Below are positions 45,290-52,192 of a DNA stretch of 52,192 bases, one piece after another. Source of the stretch: Dehalococcoidia bacterium. Lineage in GTDB: Bacteria; Chloroflexota; Dehalococcoidia; Lucifugimonadales; Lucifugimonadaceae. The DNA lies in the NCBI GenBank assembly GCA_002728715.1, contig PBVQ01000008.1:130843-183034 (forward strand). Reading direction: 5' to 3'. The notes under the pieces are model-generated. The model was not told the DNA's origin, made no database searches, and worked only from the letters and a program-made list of their open reading frames with translations. Numbering within the stretch: the stretch's first letter is position 1; every line of letters starts with the position of its first letter. The translations under genes and the position numbers were made by a program.

Positions 45290-46507
45290 ATGTTAAATAA
45301 ATCGAATAATGCCTTTTCTTATAAATATTTTAGAGTTTATTTTTTTGGTACATTTTTTGGACAAAATGCTTATAGATTAGGAGTGGTGACTCAGAGTATT
45401 TTATTATGGAAATTAGTTGGTACAGAGTTATCACTTGGTATTGGTGCGGCTTCATTAGCTTTACCAATGATTATATTTAATCTGTTTGGGGGTATATTAG
45501 CTGATCGTTATGAATCTAGAGTTTTATTACTTATTGTTTCTTCGCTGGGAGTAATATCTTTTTTAAGTATCTCACTGCTAGATTTCTTAGGTTATGTAGA
45601 GTTTTGGCATGTTATTATTTTTTCGATTTTCAGTGGCATTATCTGTGGAATAGACCAAGTTTCTAGAGTTGCATATTTCCCATCATTAGTACCTAAAATA
45701 TCTATGAAGAGTGCAGTGACTATTAATACTGCTACCCTTTCTATTTCTTCTGTTATTGCACCAACTCTAGCCGGAATTATAATATCAATATTTGATACAT
45801 ATTTAGGGTTTATAGTTGCGGCTATAGGATGGACTATTATGGCTATTACTACATTTTTTCTTCCAAATAGAGGAGTAGATTTCTATCAAAGAAGTATTTT
45901 TTTTGAGTTGACTACTGGATTTAAGTATATGTATTCGCAAAAAATAATATTATTTTTATGCATCTTACTTTTTACTAATATGCTGATGAATTTTGGCTGG
46001 CTTACCACTCTGCCTTCGTATGTTCAAAGGTTTGATGGAGGGGCTAAAGAGGTGGGGTACTTATTTTCATCATGTGGTGTAGGAGCAATTACAGGAGTTT
46101 TATTATCATCAAGGTTATCTCCAGGAAGATATTATGGTCGCCTAATACTTTTTTCAGCGTCATTATTCTCTGTTATGCTTTATTTCGTTTCATTATCAGA
46201 AAATCTCTATCTCTCCATGATTTTAGCTGCATTTGCTCATCTAGGTAATGGTAGTTTATTTAACACTACAACTGTTGCAGTTCAGATTAGGCTACCAGAA
46301 ATAATTAGAGGTAGAGTCATGGGAATATTTATTATTACTGGGAGTATAGGAATAATAGGTGGTCTATGGACAGGTTTTTGGGCATCTATAATAGGTTTGA
46401 AATTAGGAATGATGATTGGTCCTACTATAATAATTATTTTGGTTATATTTATATTTTTAACACAGAAAAAAATAAAATATTTACACGAAAATCCAGAATG
46501 TGACTGA
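45290..46507 (+). CDS. Major facilitator superfamily transporter
   Basis: A 405-residue permease with about 12 hydrophobic helices and the loop motif GGILADRYESRVLL after helix 2, as in the EntS/MFS_3 group of exporters. Further family-like positions are FSGIICGIDQVSR, the AVTINTATLSISSVIAPTLAGII stretch and GRVMGIFIITGSIG. A GGGAA site lies before the ATG. It starts 39 bases after the SIS gene and overlaps dgt by 8 bases. Substrate and direction cannot be told; export of a small molecule is favoured by the subgroup. Confidence 0.88.
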   Translation: MLNKSNNAFSYKYFRVYFFGTFFGQNAYRLGVVTQSILLWKLVGTELSLGIGAASLALPMIIFNLFGGILADRYESRVLLLIVSSLGVISFLSISLLDFLGYVEFWHVIIFSIFSGIICGIDQVSRVAYFPSLVPKISMKSAVTINTATLSISSVIAPTLAGIIISIFDTYLGFIVAAIGWTIMAITTFFLPNRGVDFYQRSIFFELTTGFKYMYSQKIILFLCILLFTNMLMNFGWLTTLPSYVQRFDGGAKEVGYLFSSCGVGAITGVLLSSRLSPGRYYGRLILFSASLFSVMLYFVSLSENLYLSMILAAFAHLGNGSLFNTTTVAVQIRLPEIIRGRVMGIFIITGSIGIIGGLWTGFWASIIGLKLGMMIGPTIIIILVIFIFLTQKKIKYLHENPECD

Positions 46508-47624
46508 ATCAATGTATTATAAAAAATTAGATATAATCAGAAAACTTATGGAAGATAAAGAAGAATTTCTTTCAAGTTATGCAACTTTATCTAAGCATGC
46601 TGAGCGTAAAGTAAAAGAGCCTTTGTCATCTATAAGAAAAGAATTTCAAAGAGATAGAGATAGAATCATTCATACAAATTCTTTCAGAAGATTAAAGCAT
46701 AAAAGTCAGGTTTTTGTTGCTCCTATAGGTGATCATTTTACTACAAGATTAACCCACGTTATAGAGGTCTCTCAGGTAGGGAGATCTATTGCTCGAGCTT
46801 TAAACCTTAATGAAGATTTGGTTGAAGCTATTGCTTTGGGGCATGATTTAGGACACACGCCGTTTGGTCATATTGGAGAGAGCGTGCTCAATAAGTTGCT
46901 TTCTAAAGGATTTCATCATAGTAAGCAATCAGTTAGGTTGGTTACTAAATTAGAAAAAAATGGTAAAGGTTTAAATCTTACTAATCAAGTAATTGAAGGG
47001 ATAAAAAATCATTCAAAGCCTGAGGGAGAATTTTTGAATTATGATTCAGTTAAGTATTTATCTTTAGAAGCACAAATAGTACGTATATCTGATGCAATAG
47101 CATATTTAGCTCATGATATTTTAGATGCGATTAGATCAAAATTCTTAACTATTGATCAATTCCCACCCAAGATAATAGAAAAATTAGGTAAAAGACATTC
47201 TGAGAGAATAAATACTATAGTAACTGATGTAATAATAAATTCATTAGATTGTGTAGATAATGATTTAATTAAGGATCAATTAGGATGGGAAGACAATCTG
47301 TCAAATGGAGAGATGCCATGGATAAGAATGTCTAAAGAATTAAGTGAAATATTTACGGAACTAAGAAATTATATGTTCAAAAATTTTTATCACATTATAA
47401 GCGACTCAGATATTGGAATAACAGCGTCAAAAATTATAGAAGTTATATTTGAATATCTATGTAATAATGACAAATTGATTCCAAAATGGATTAGAGATAT
47501 ATCTAATACTAAAGAGGTTGCTGTTTCGGATTATTTATGCGGCATGACTGATAATTTTGCTTTGTCATTTGCTGAAAATATTTATCCTGGAATAAGTAAA
47601 GAGATTTTTCAAGGAAGAATTTAA
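46500..47624 (+). CDS. dgt: dGTPase-like HD-domain triphosphohydrolase
   Basis: Hydrolyses dGTP or other dNTPs to the nucleoside and triphosphate, acting in dNTP pool control. It has 374 residues; the HD metal site is seen in order: HTNSFRRLKHKSQVFV, LTHVIEVSQVGRSIARAL, then GHDLGHTPFGHIGE, and Asp in RISDAIAYLAHDI. The start is GTG at 46500, overlapping the MFS gene. It sits directly before dnaG, an arrangement common in Gram-positive and Chloroflexota genomes. Confidence 0.93.
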   Translation: MTESMYYKKLDIIRKLMEDKEEFLSSYATLSKHAERKVKEPLSSIRKEFQRDRDRIIHTNSFRRLKHKSQVFVAPIGDHFTTRLTHVIEVSQVGRSIARALNLNEDLVEAIALGHDLGHTPFGHIGESVLNKLLSKGFHHSKQSVRLVTKLEKNGKGLNLTNQVIEGIKNHSKPEGEFLNYDSVKYLSLEAQIVRISDAIAYLAHDILDAIRSKFLTIDQFPPKIIEKLGKRHSERINTIVTDVIINSLDCVDNDLIKDQLGWEDNLSNGEMPWIRMSKELSEIFTELRNYMFKNFYHIISDSDIGITASKIIEVIFEYLCNNDKLIPKWIRDISNTKEVAVSDYLCGMTDNFALSFAENIYPGISKEIFQGRI

Positions 47625-47690
47625 TTATATATGCAATTTATCCGTATTCGTGTAGAGATTAAACTTTAATAATATTGTATTATTCTATAT

Positions 47691-49499
47691 ATGTTTTCAG
47701 TTGAAGAAATAAAAAATAATGCAGATATTATAGCCGTCATATCTGAATACGTTCCATTAAGTATTACAGGTAATAGAGCAAAATCTGTTTGTCCATTTCA
47801 TACACAAAAAACACCCTCATTTCATGTGAATTCTGAAAGAAAATCATGGAAGTGCTTTGGTTCATGTAATGAAGGTGGGGATATAATTTCTTTTGTTCAA
47901 AAAATTGAGAATGTAGATTTTTCACAAGCACTTAAAATTTTAGGTGACAAGCTAGGTTTAAGAGAGACTAATTTTTCTAATAATAACCTAAAAAAAGATA
48001 AAGATATAATATCTGAAATTCATAAAATAAATAAAATAGCTTCGGAATATTTTAGGAATAAATTACTTTCTAAAGATGGAGAAAAAATATTAGACTATCT
48101 AAATAGTAGAGGTTATGAAAAAGATGATATAGAAAAAAGAGGATTTGGTTTATCATTATCTGGAACAAATTCATTAGCTGGATATCTAAAGATTAATAAT
48201 GTTAGCTCTAAAATAGCTAAAGAATCTGGATTAATTATCCAAAAAAAAGATGGAACATGGGGTGATATGTTTTATGACAGATTGATGATTAATATTTATG
48301 ATTCAGAGGGTAATATTATAGGTTTTGGAGCTAGAGAAATATATGAGAATAGTAATTCTCCCAAGTATATTAATACAAATGCTACTCCGGCTTTTGATAA
48401 ATCAGCTAACTTATATGGTATAAATTGGGCAAAAGATAATATACGAAAAAAAAATCAAGCTATTGTTGTTGAGGGATATATGGATGTGATCACTGCACAT
48501 AAGTATGGATATAATAATGTAGTTGCTGCTATGGGGGTTGCAATAACTGGAAGGCAGATAAACTTATTAATGAAATATTTTAATAAAAATGAACCTGGAA
48601 AAATTATATTATGCTTAGATTCAGATAATGCTGGTATAGAAGCCACTAATAGGGTGCTTGAGGTCATTGTAGATTATATATCCTCAAATAAAATTAAAGA
48701 AAATATAAATATTGAAATTGCTCAAATAGATATAAAAGATCCTTCAACGAAAAAAATTATAAAAGATCCAGATGAAGCAATTAAACTTTCTCCAATCGAA
48801 TGGGAAAATTCACTAAAAAACACTAAAAATATTATTGATTACATAGTAGATGTAAAGTATTTACATTATAGTCCTAAGGAATCCCCACACAACATAGAAA
48901 AATACGTTATTGATATATCTAAAGTAATAAATCTAATTAATAAGAATGAATTACCTAATTTCACTAAATCGCTTGCGAAAAAACTTGATATTTCTCATAG
49001 AGAAATTACAAATTTGCTCAATAAAGGCATACGAAAATACAGTTCAAAAAATTATCATACTTTGAAAAATAAAATTAAGACTATTGATGATAATATTGAT
49101 GCACTAGATGAACATTTTTTATCGCTACTCATTAAATATGAAGATCTTAAAGAATATGGAATAGCGATTCCAGAAAATTATATTAAGCAGAATGATAATA
49201 AAATGATTTTTAGTTTATGGAAAAATAATTTTATTGGTGATGATATAGAATCTGATGAAGAATTAAAAGAAAAAATCGATTACTTGAGATTACGTGATAT
49301 ACCAGAATCAAGCCTTACAAAAAAAGTTGAAGATATAAATCAAATCATAAAAAGATTAAAAGAAAGATTTTTGAGGGAATTAAAAGTACAAGAGATAGAA
49401 GATCTCAAAAATAATCCTGAACTTAAGGATAAAATTGTAGAAAATTCATTAGATTCAAATGAAAATTTAAGAAAAGTATTTATTGGGAGAAATAATTAA
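47691..49499 (+). CDS. dnaG: DNA primase
   Basis: Synthesises RNA primers at the fork. Its 602 residues show the CHC2 zinc finger CPFH...CFGSC (residues about 34-60; the second half is Cys-x3-Cys, as in Chloroflexota), the RNA polymerase domain with [20 protein letters not shown], and the TOPRIM metal site [14 protein letters not shown]. The C-terminal third is lysine-rich and weakly conserved, as expected for the DnaB-binding region. An inverted repeat AATAATA-TTG-TATTATT (47668-47684) lies just before the start and may affect initiation. dnaG-rpoD form the usual macromolecular-synthesis pair. Confidence 0.96.
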   Translation: MFSVEEIKNNADIIAVISEYVPLSITGNRAKSVCPFHTQKTPSFHVNSERKSWKCFGSCNEGGDIISFVQKIENVDFSQALKILGDKLGLRETNFSNNNLKKDKDIISEIHKINKIASEYFRNKLLSKDGEKILDYLNSRGYEKDDIEKRGFGLSLSGTNSLAGYLKINNVSSKIAKESGLIIQKKDGTWGDMFYDRLMINIYDSEGNIIGFGAREIYENSNSPKYINTNATPAFDKSANLYGINWAKDNIRKKNQAIVVEGYMDVITAHKYGYNNVVAAMGVAITGRQINLLMKYFNKNEPGKIILCLDSDNAGIEATNRVLEVIVDYISSNKIKENINIEIAQIDIKDPSTKKIIKDPDEAIKLSPIEWENSLKNTKNIIDYIVDVKYLHYSPKESPHNIEKYVIDISKVINLINKNELPNFTKSLAKKLDISHREITNLLNKGIRKYSSKNYHTLKNKIKTIDDNIDALDEHFLSLLIKYEDLKEYGIAIPENYIKQNDNKMIFSLWKNNFIGDDIESDEELKEKIDYLRLRDIPESSLTKKVEDINQIIKRLKERFLRELKVQEIEDLKNNPELKDKIVENSLDSNENLRKVFIGRNN

Positions 49500-49500
49500 T

Positions 49501-50910
49501 ATGAATAATTATTCCTTAAATAATGAGGATGTAAATATATATGAAGATAGTTTAGATCTTAATGACAAATCTAATGAAAAAAAATTTAAGAATATAATTA
49601 GTAATACTAAATCTATAAATCAGACTAATTATAACTCAGAGTCAAATATTGAAATATTTGATGACCCAGTTAAGTTATATCTTAGTGAAATTGGAAATAT
49701 AAAGTTATTAGACTCTTTGGAGGAAAAACATTTTTCAAGAAATATAGAAATAAGTAGTTACTTGACCCATTTATCACAAGAATTTTTAGGCAAATTTGGT
49801 AAAAATCCATCTCCATCATTTATAACTGAAGCTCTTATTAAAAATTTATATGATAGTTACGAATATATTTCTACGATTTGTAGTTATTTAAACATTAATA
49901 TTTTTAGTCTAGGTGAATTGATTTCCTCTGATTTAATACGTAATTTATTGGATAATACCTATGATGAAATACTAATAAATAAACTTATAGATACTCATTT
50001 AATTGAGGCTGATTATGCAAGATATATAGTTCAGAAGATTTCTAATGAATTATTTTTATTAGACACTAAAATTATTTATGAAAATGTAAAAAATGTTGAT
50101 TTAAAAAAGATAAAATCTAAAAATATATTTAACAATCTTGATGAAATTGACTTAAATTTTTATTTTGAAGATCTACATCATAAATCAGAACTTGCAGAAA
50201 GAAAACTTTCAGAATCCAATCTTAGGCTTGTTGTATCCATTGCAAAAAAATACATTGGCAGAGGCATGCCTTTATTAGATCTTATTCAAGAAGGCAACCT
50301 GGGTTTATTAAAAGCCGTTAATAAATTTGATTATAGAAGAGGATATAAGTTTAGTACATATGCCACATGGTGGATTAGGCAATCCATAACTCGTTCTATT
50401 GCTGACCAATCTAGGACTATAAGAATACCTGTGCACATGATAGAAAATATAAATAAACTCAATCAAACAATAAGAATTTTAGTTCAAGAAAATGGTAGAG
50501 AACCATCTCACGCAGAAATAGGATTTATAATGAATATGACTGAAGAAAAAGTTGAAGAAATGATCAGAATTTCTCAGCAAACTATTTCTTTAGATACTCC
50601 TCTAAACGATGAAGAGGATTCTTTTTTGTCAGATATCATACAAGACGATAAAACTCTTTCACCTTCTGATTCTGCCACCTATGAAATATTAAAAAATCAT
50701 ATAGAACTTATTCTAGATACTTTATCTTATAGAGAAAAAAAGGTTATGCAGTTAAGATTTGGGCTTGAGGATGGAAGAAGTAGGACATTGGAAGAAGTGG
50801 GAGATAATTTTGGAGTTACAAGAGAAAGAATTCGGCAGATAGAAGCTAAAGCCTTAAGAAAATTACGACATCCAACAAGATCAATCGCTCTAAGAGACTT
50901 CTTGAAATAG
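49501..50910 (+). CDS. rpoD: Primary RNA polymerase sigma factor RpoD (sigma 70)
   Basis: Main sigma factor of 469 residues. Region 1.2 is [16 protein letters not shown]; region 2 runs through [55 protein letters not shown] (core binding and -10 recognition), then [16 protein letters not shown]. Region 4 ends with [27 protein letters not shown] (-35 recognition). The N-terminal 60 residues are acidic and variable. I chose the ATG at 49501 over an in-frame TTG at 49483, because GGGAGA lies 10 bases before it. It follows dnaG by one base. Confidence 0.97.
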   Translation: MNNYSLNNEDVNIYEDSLDLNDKSNEKKFKNIISNTKSINQTNYNSESNIEIFDDPVKLYLSEIGNIKLLDSLEEKHFSRNIEISSYLTHLSQEFLGKFGKNPSPSFITEALIKNLYDSYEYISTICSYLNINIFSLGELISSDLIRNLLDNTYDEILINKLIDTHLIEADYARYIVQKISNELFLLDTKIIYENVKNVDLKKIKSKNIFNNLDEIDLNFYFEDLHHKSELAERKLSESNLRLVVSIAKKYIGRGMPLLDLIQEGNLGLLKAVNKFDYRRGYKFSTYATWWIRQSITRSIADQSRTIRIPVHMIENINKLNQTIRILVQENGREPSHAEIGFIMNMTEEKVEEMIRISQQTISLDTPLNDEEDSFLSDIIQDDKTLSPSDSATYEILKNHIELILDTLSYREKKVMQLRFGLEDGRSRTLEEVGDNFGVTRERIRQIEAKALRKLRHPTRSIALRDFLK

Positions 50911-50939
50911 TAATTATAAAGTATTTACTTTATAATTAC
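50910..50939 (+). terminator. Perfect inverted repeat after rpoD, possible terminator
   Basis: Two 14-base arms (50910-50923 and 50926-50939) that are exact reverse complements, separated by TT, begin at the last base of the rpoD stop. The stem is A+T-rich and the following T-run is weak (TGTTTTGTTAT), so it may be an attenuator or an mRNA end rather than a classic strong terminator. A TATAAT box follows at 50951-50956. Confidence 0.45.
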
Positions 50940-50987
50940 TGATGTTTTGTTATAATAATAAAAAAGATTTTTTATGGAATATAATAT

Positions 50988-51275
50988 ATGGATCAACATA
51001 CTATAACTCTTATAAGAGACTTACTAATTATTGTGTTTGTGCTTTTCGCTTTTTTTTTACTTTTAATTTCTACATTTTTATGGGTGAAGATTTATAAAAA
51101 AATAAATAAAATATTTATTCATGCTGATAATGCAAAAAATGGCATTAATGACGTGGTTAAATCAGTAAATACTAGTAAGAATTTATTTAATAATTCATCA
51201 TCACTTAAGTCTGTTGCAGGAGCTTTTGGATTTGGGGCTATCTTATTAGGTTTTAGTAGAATATTCAAGAAATAA
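50988..51275 (+). CDS. Small membrane protein, DUF948-like
   Basis: A 95-residue protein with one strong N-terminal membrane helix (about residues 8-32), a polar helical region that may form a coiled coil (KKINKIFIHADNAKNGINDVVKSVN), and a short hydrophobic stretch near the C-terminus (AGAFGFGAILLGFSRIF). It resembles the DUF948 family of Gram-positive and related bacteria. It lies just before the YtxH gene, a pairing seen in other genomes, and both may act at the envelope under stress. Function unknown. Confidence 0.55.
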   Translation: MDQHTITLIRDLLIIVFVLFAFFLLLISTFLWVKIYKKINKIFIHADNAKNGINDVVKSVNTSKNLFNNSSSLKSVAGAFGFGAILLGFSRIFKK

Positions 51276-51292
51276 AATGTATAGGTGTAATA

Positions 51293-51571
51293 ATGTCAGA
51301 TAATAATAATAATGGTGGAGGATTTATATTTGGTTTATTTATGGGAACTATTGCAGGGGCTGTAGTTGGAGCTTTGCTTTCACCTAAATCTGGTGAAGAA
51401 CTAAGATCTTTTATTAAGGATAATAGTAAAGAATGGAAAGAAAAAATTATTGACATATCAGATCTTGCAAAAGAAAAAGTTTCAAAAGCCTCTGAAGCTA
51501 GAAAAAATGCTACTAAAAAGATGAGAGACGATAGTTTTGATGATCTAGACCTAGATGATATAGATCTTTAA
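51293..51571 (+). CDS. YtxH-domain protein
   Basis: A 92-residue protein with a glycine-rich membrane segment and the YtxH signature (GLFMGTIAGAVVGALLSPKSGEELR), followed by a charged helix (DNSKEWKEKIIDISDLAKEKVSKASEARKN) and an acidic tail of repeated DDLD. YtxH proteins are general-stress membrane proteins in Bacillus; molecular role unknown. It lies 17 bases after the DUF948-like gene. Its 3' end is 5 bases from the opposing pheA. Confidence 0.8.
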   Translation: MSDNNNNGGGFIFGLFMGTIAGAVVGALLSPKSGEELRSFIKDNSKEWKEKIIDISDLAKEKVSKASEARKNATKKMRDDSFDDLDLDDIDL

Positions 51572-51576
51572 TTCCA

Positions 51577-52192
51577 TTATAAGTTTGAACAATAGTTTCC
51601 AAGAACCTTGAATATAGAGCAATTTTTACGTATCTCTTGCATACATTTTTGAACATTAGAATCTAGAAGATTTCCAACAAAATCAATTAGAAAAATATAC
51701 TTTCCAATTCCGTCGCCAGTTGGCCTTGATTCTATCTTAGAAAGATTGATATTTCTATCTGCAAAGGACTTAAATACTCCGAATAATAGTCCAGGTGCAT
51801 CTGTCTGTTCGAATGCAAAAGCAATTGATACTTTATCATGTGAGTTCTTGTTTATATTTTCATTTGAAAGAGTTACAAACCTAGTTATATTGTTTTTTTT
51901 ATCTTGGATATTCTGTTCTATGATATTAAGTTCAAAAATTTCAGCTGCTCTCTTAGGTCCAACTGCTACTATTGAATCGTTTTGATTTTTCTTAATATCC
52001 ATAATTGCTTGAGCAGTGCTTGGAGCAAAAATTTGCTTTGAATTAGGTATATTAGTAGATATAAATTTCCTACACTGGGACAATGCTTCTTCTTTTGAAG
52101 TTATAAATTTTATTTGGTTGTAATTAATAACCTTTTTACCTATTAGACATAAATTTATATGCATATATTGCTCGTGTATTATTTGCGCATTC
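51577..52192 (-). CDS. pheA: Prephenate dehydratase, C-terminal part (runs off right edge)
   Basis: Converts prephenate to phenylpyruvate for phenylalanine synthesis. The frame is open to the window edge. The visible part is about 205 residues: EQYMHINLCLIG (the conserved E-x-x-x-x-I-x-x-x-L part of the catalytic domain), SKEEALSQCRKFI, APSTAQAIMDI, VAVGPKRAAEIF and the NNITRFVTLS end of the catalytic domain, followed by an ACT domain (APGLLFGVFKSFADRNINLSKIESRPTG) that should bind phenylalanine for feedback control. The ATG at 52164 is internal, not the true start; about 80 N-terminal residues lie outside. No chorismate mutase domain is visible. Confidence 0.92.
   Translation of the reverse strand, partial: NAQIIHEQYMHINLCLIGKKVINYNQIKFITSKEEALSQCRKFISTNIPNSKQIFAPSTAQAIMDIKKNQNDSIVAVGPKRAAEIFELNIIEQNIQDKKNNITRFVTLSNENINKNSHDKVSIAFAFEQTDAPGLLFGVFKSFADRNINLSKIESRPTGDGIGKYIFLIDFVGNLLDSNVQKCMQEIRKNCSIFKVLGNYCSNL

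Noticed and set aside
47668..47684. Inverted repeat before dnaG as a terminator
   Set aside because: A 7-base A+T stem without a T-run right before a start codon is more likely chance or a weak initiation feature.
52141..52192. Apparent start of pheA at the ATG 52164
   Set aside because: The frame stays open to the edge and encodes conserved prephenate-dehydratase sequence before this ATG, so the gene is cut by the window, not truncated.
1..52192. tRNA genes, CRISPR arrays, insertion sequences, prophage or defence genes
   Set aside because: The gaps are too short for most of these. I saw no spaced repeats, transposase or integrase motifs, or tRNA-like cloverleaf ends such as GGTTCGAATCC.

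Overview
This is an A+T-rich (by eye about 30% G+C), very densely packed bacterial chromosome segment with about 51 protein genes. I see no rRNA, tRNA, CRISPR array, insertion sequence or prophage gene, and no gap without a gene longer than about 160 bases. Several traits point to a streamlined, probably marine member of the Chloroflexota (SAR202/Dehalococcoidia-like). These are the dgt-dnaG-rpoD order, a DnaG zinc finger with a Cys-x3-Cys half, the rpmB / fakA-degV-recG neighbourhood, and several enolase-superfamily, SDR and CaiB-type catabolic genes. The taxon is inferred from gene content, not shown by a marker phylogeny.

Layout. 1-583: start of an ABC-transporter permease running off the left edge (-). 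646-3677: SDR oxidoreductase (+), JAMM metallopeptidase and a frameshifted CaiB/BaiF CoA-transferase (-), lipoprotein cytochrome c (+). 3678-4889: trpB (-). 4973-10375: a carbohydrate block with glycerol kinase and a UxuA-type mannonate dehydratase (+), then a GH32 protein and an RspA/ManD-type dehydratase (-). From 19622 down to 7466 all genes lie on the minus strand with small gaps: fakA, degV, recG, tldD, tldE, cobO, a PAL-like beta-propeller, manD-like and GH32. rpmB (+) diverges from fakA. 19981-26556: arginine cluster argJ-argB-argD-argG-argH followed by rpe (-). 26716-31164: thioredoxin-reductase-like flavoprotein (+), then a three-gene minus unit of 2-hydroxyacid dehydrogenase, enolase-superfamily enzyme and OSGIN-like flavoprotein. 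31274-34892: thrB, lysC and two dolichol-phosphate-sugar-type glycosyltransferases (+). 34869-36808: recF and a sirtuin (-). 36906-38169: apt and a HAD hydrolase (+). 38170-38853: DUF1461 membrane protein (-). 38904-42108: mazG, lysA, holB (+). 42114-42737: CvpA-like (-). 42770-51571: cmk, plsC, a SIS sugar isomerase, an MFS transporter, dgt, dnaG, rpoD and two small membrane proteins (+). 51577-52192: pheA, open at the right edge (-).

How the genes work together. Most are core housekeeping: arginine, threonine/lysine and aromatic amino-acid synthesis, replication and primary sigma factor, recombination, nucleotide salvage and sanitation, phospholipid synthesis, and fatty-acid kinase. Two blocks look like catabolic accessory functions: the GlpK/UxuA/GH32/ManD block, and the hydroxyacid dehydrogenase/enolase/flavoprotein trio.

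The points most worth a second look are these. The CoA-transferase has a single-base frameshift at an A8 tract. recF has no AUG, GUG or UUG start. Three enzymes lack an expected catalytic or metal-binding residue: SDR Lys to Asn, GH32 acid/base Glu to Ala, and enolase Asp to Gly. The NHL protein keeps the zinc histidines and catalytic Arg/Tyr of eukaryotic peptide-amidating lyase. All nine convergent gene pairs meet with spacing between -24 and +5 bases, three of them through a 4-base stop-stop overlap. I found no convincing wholly new system such as a defence island.
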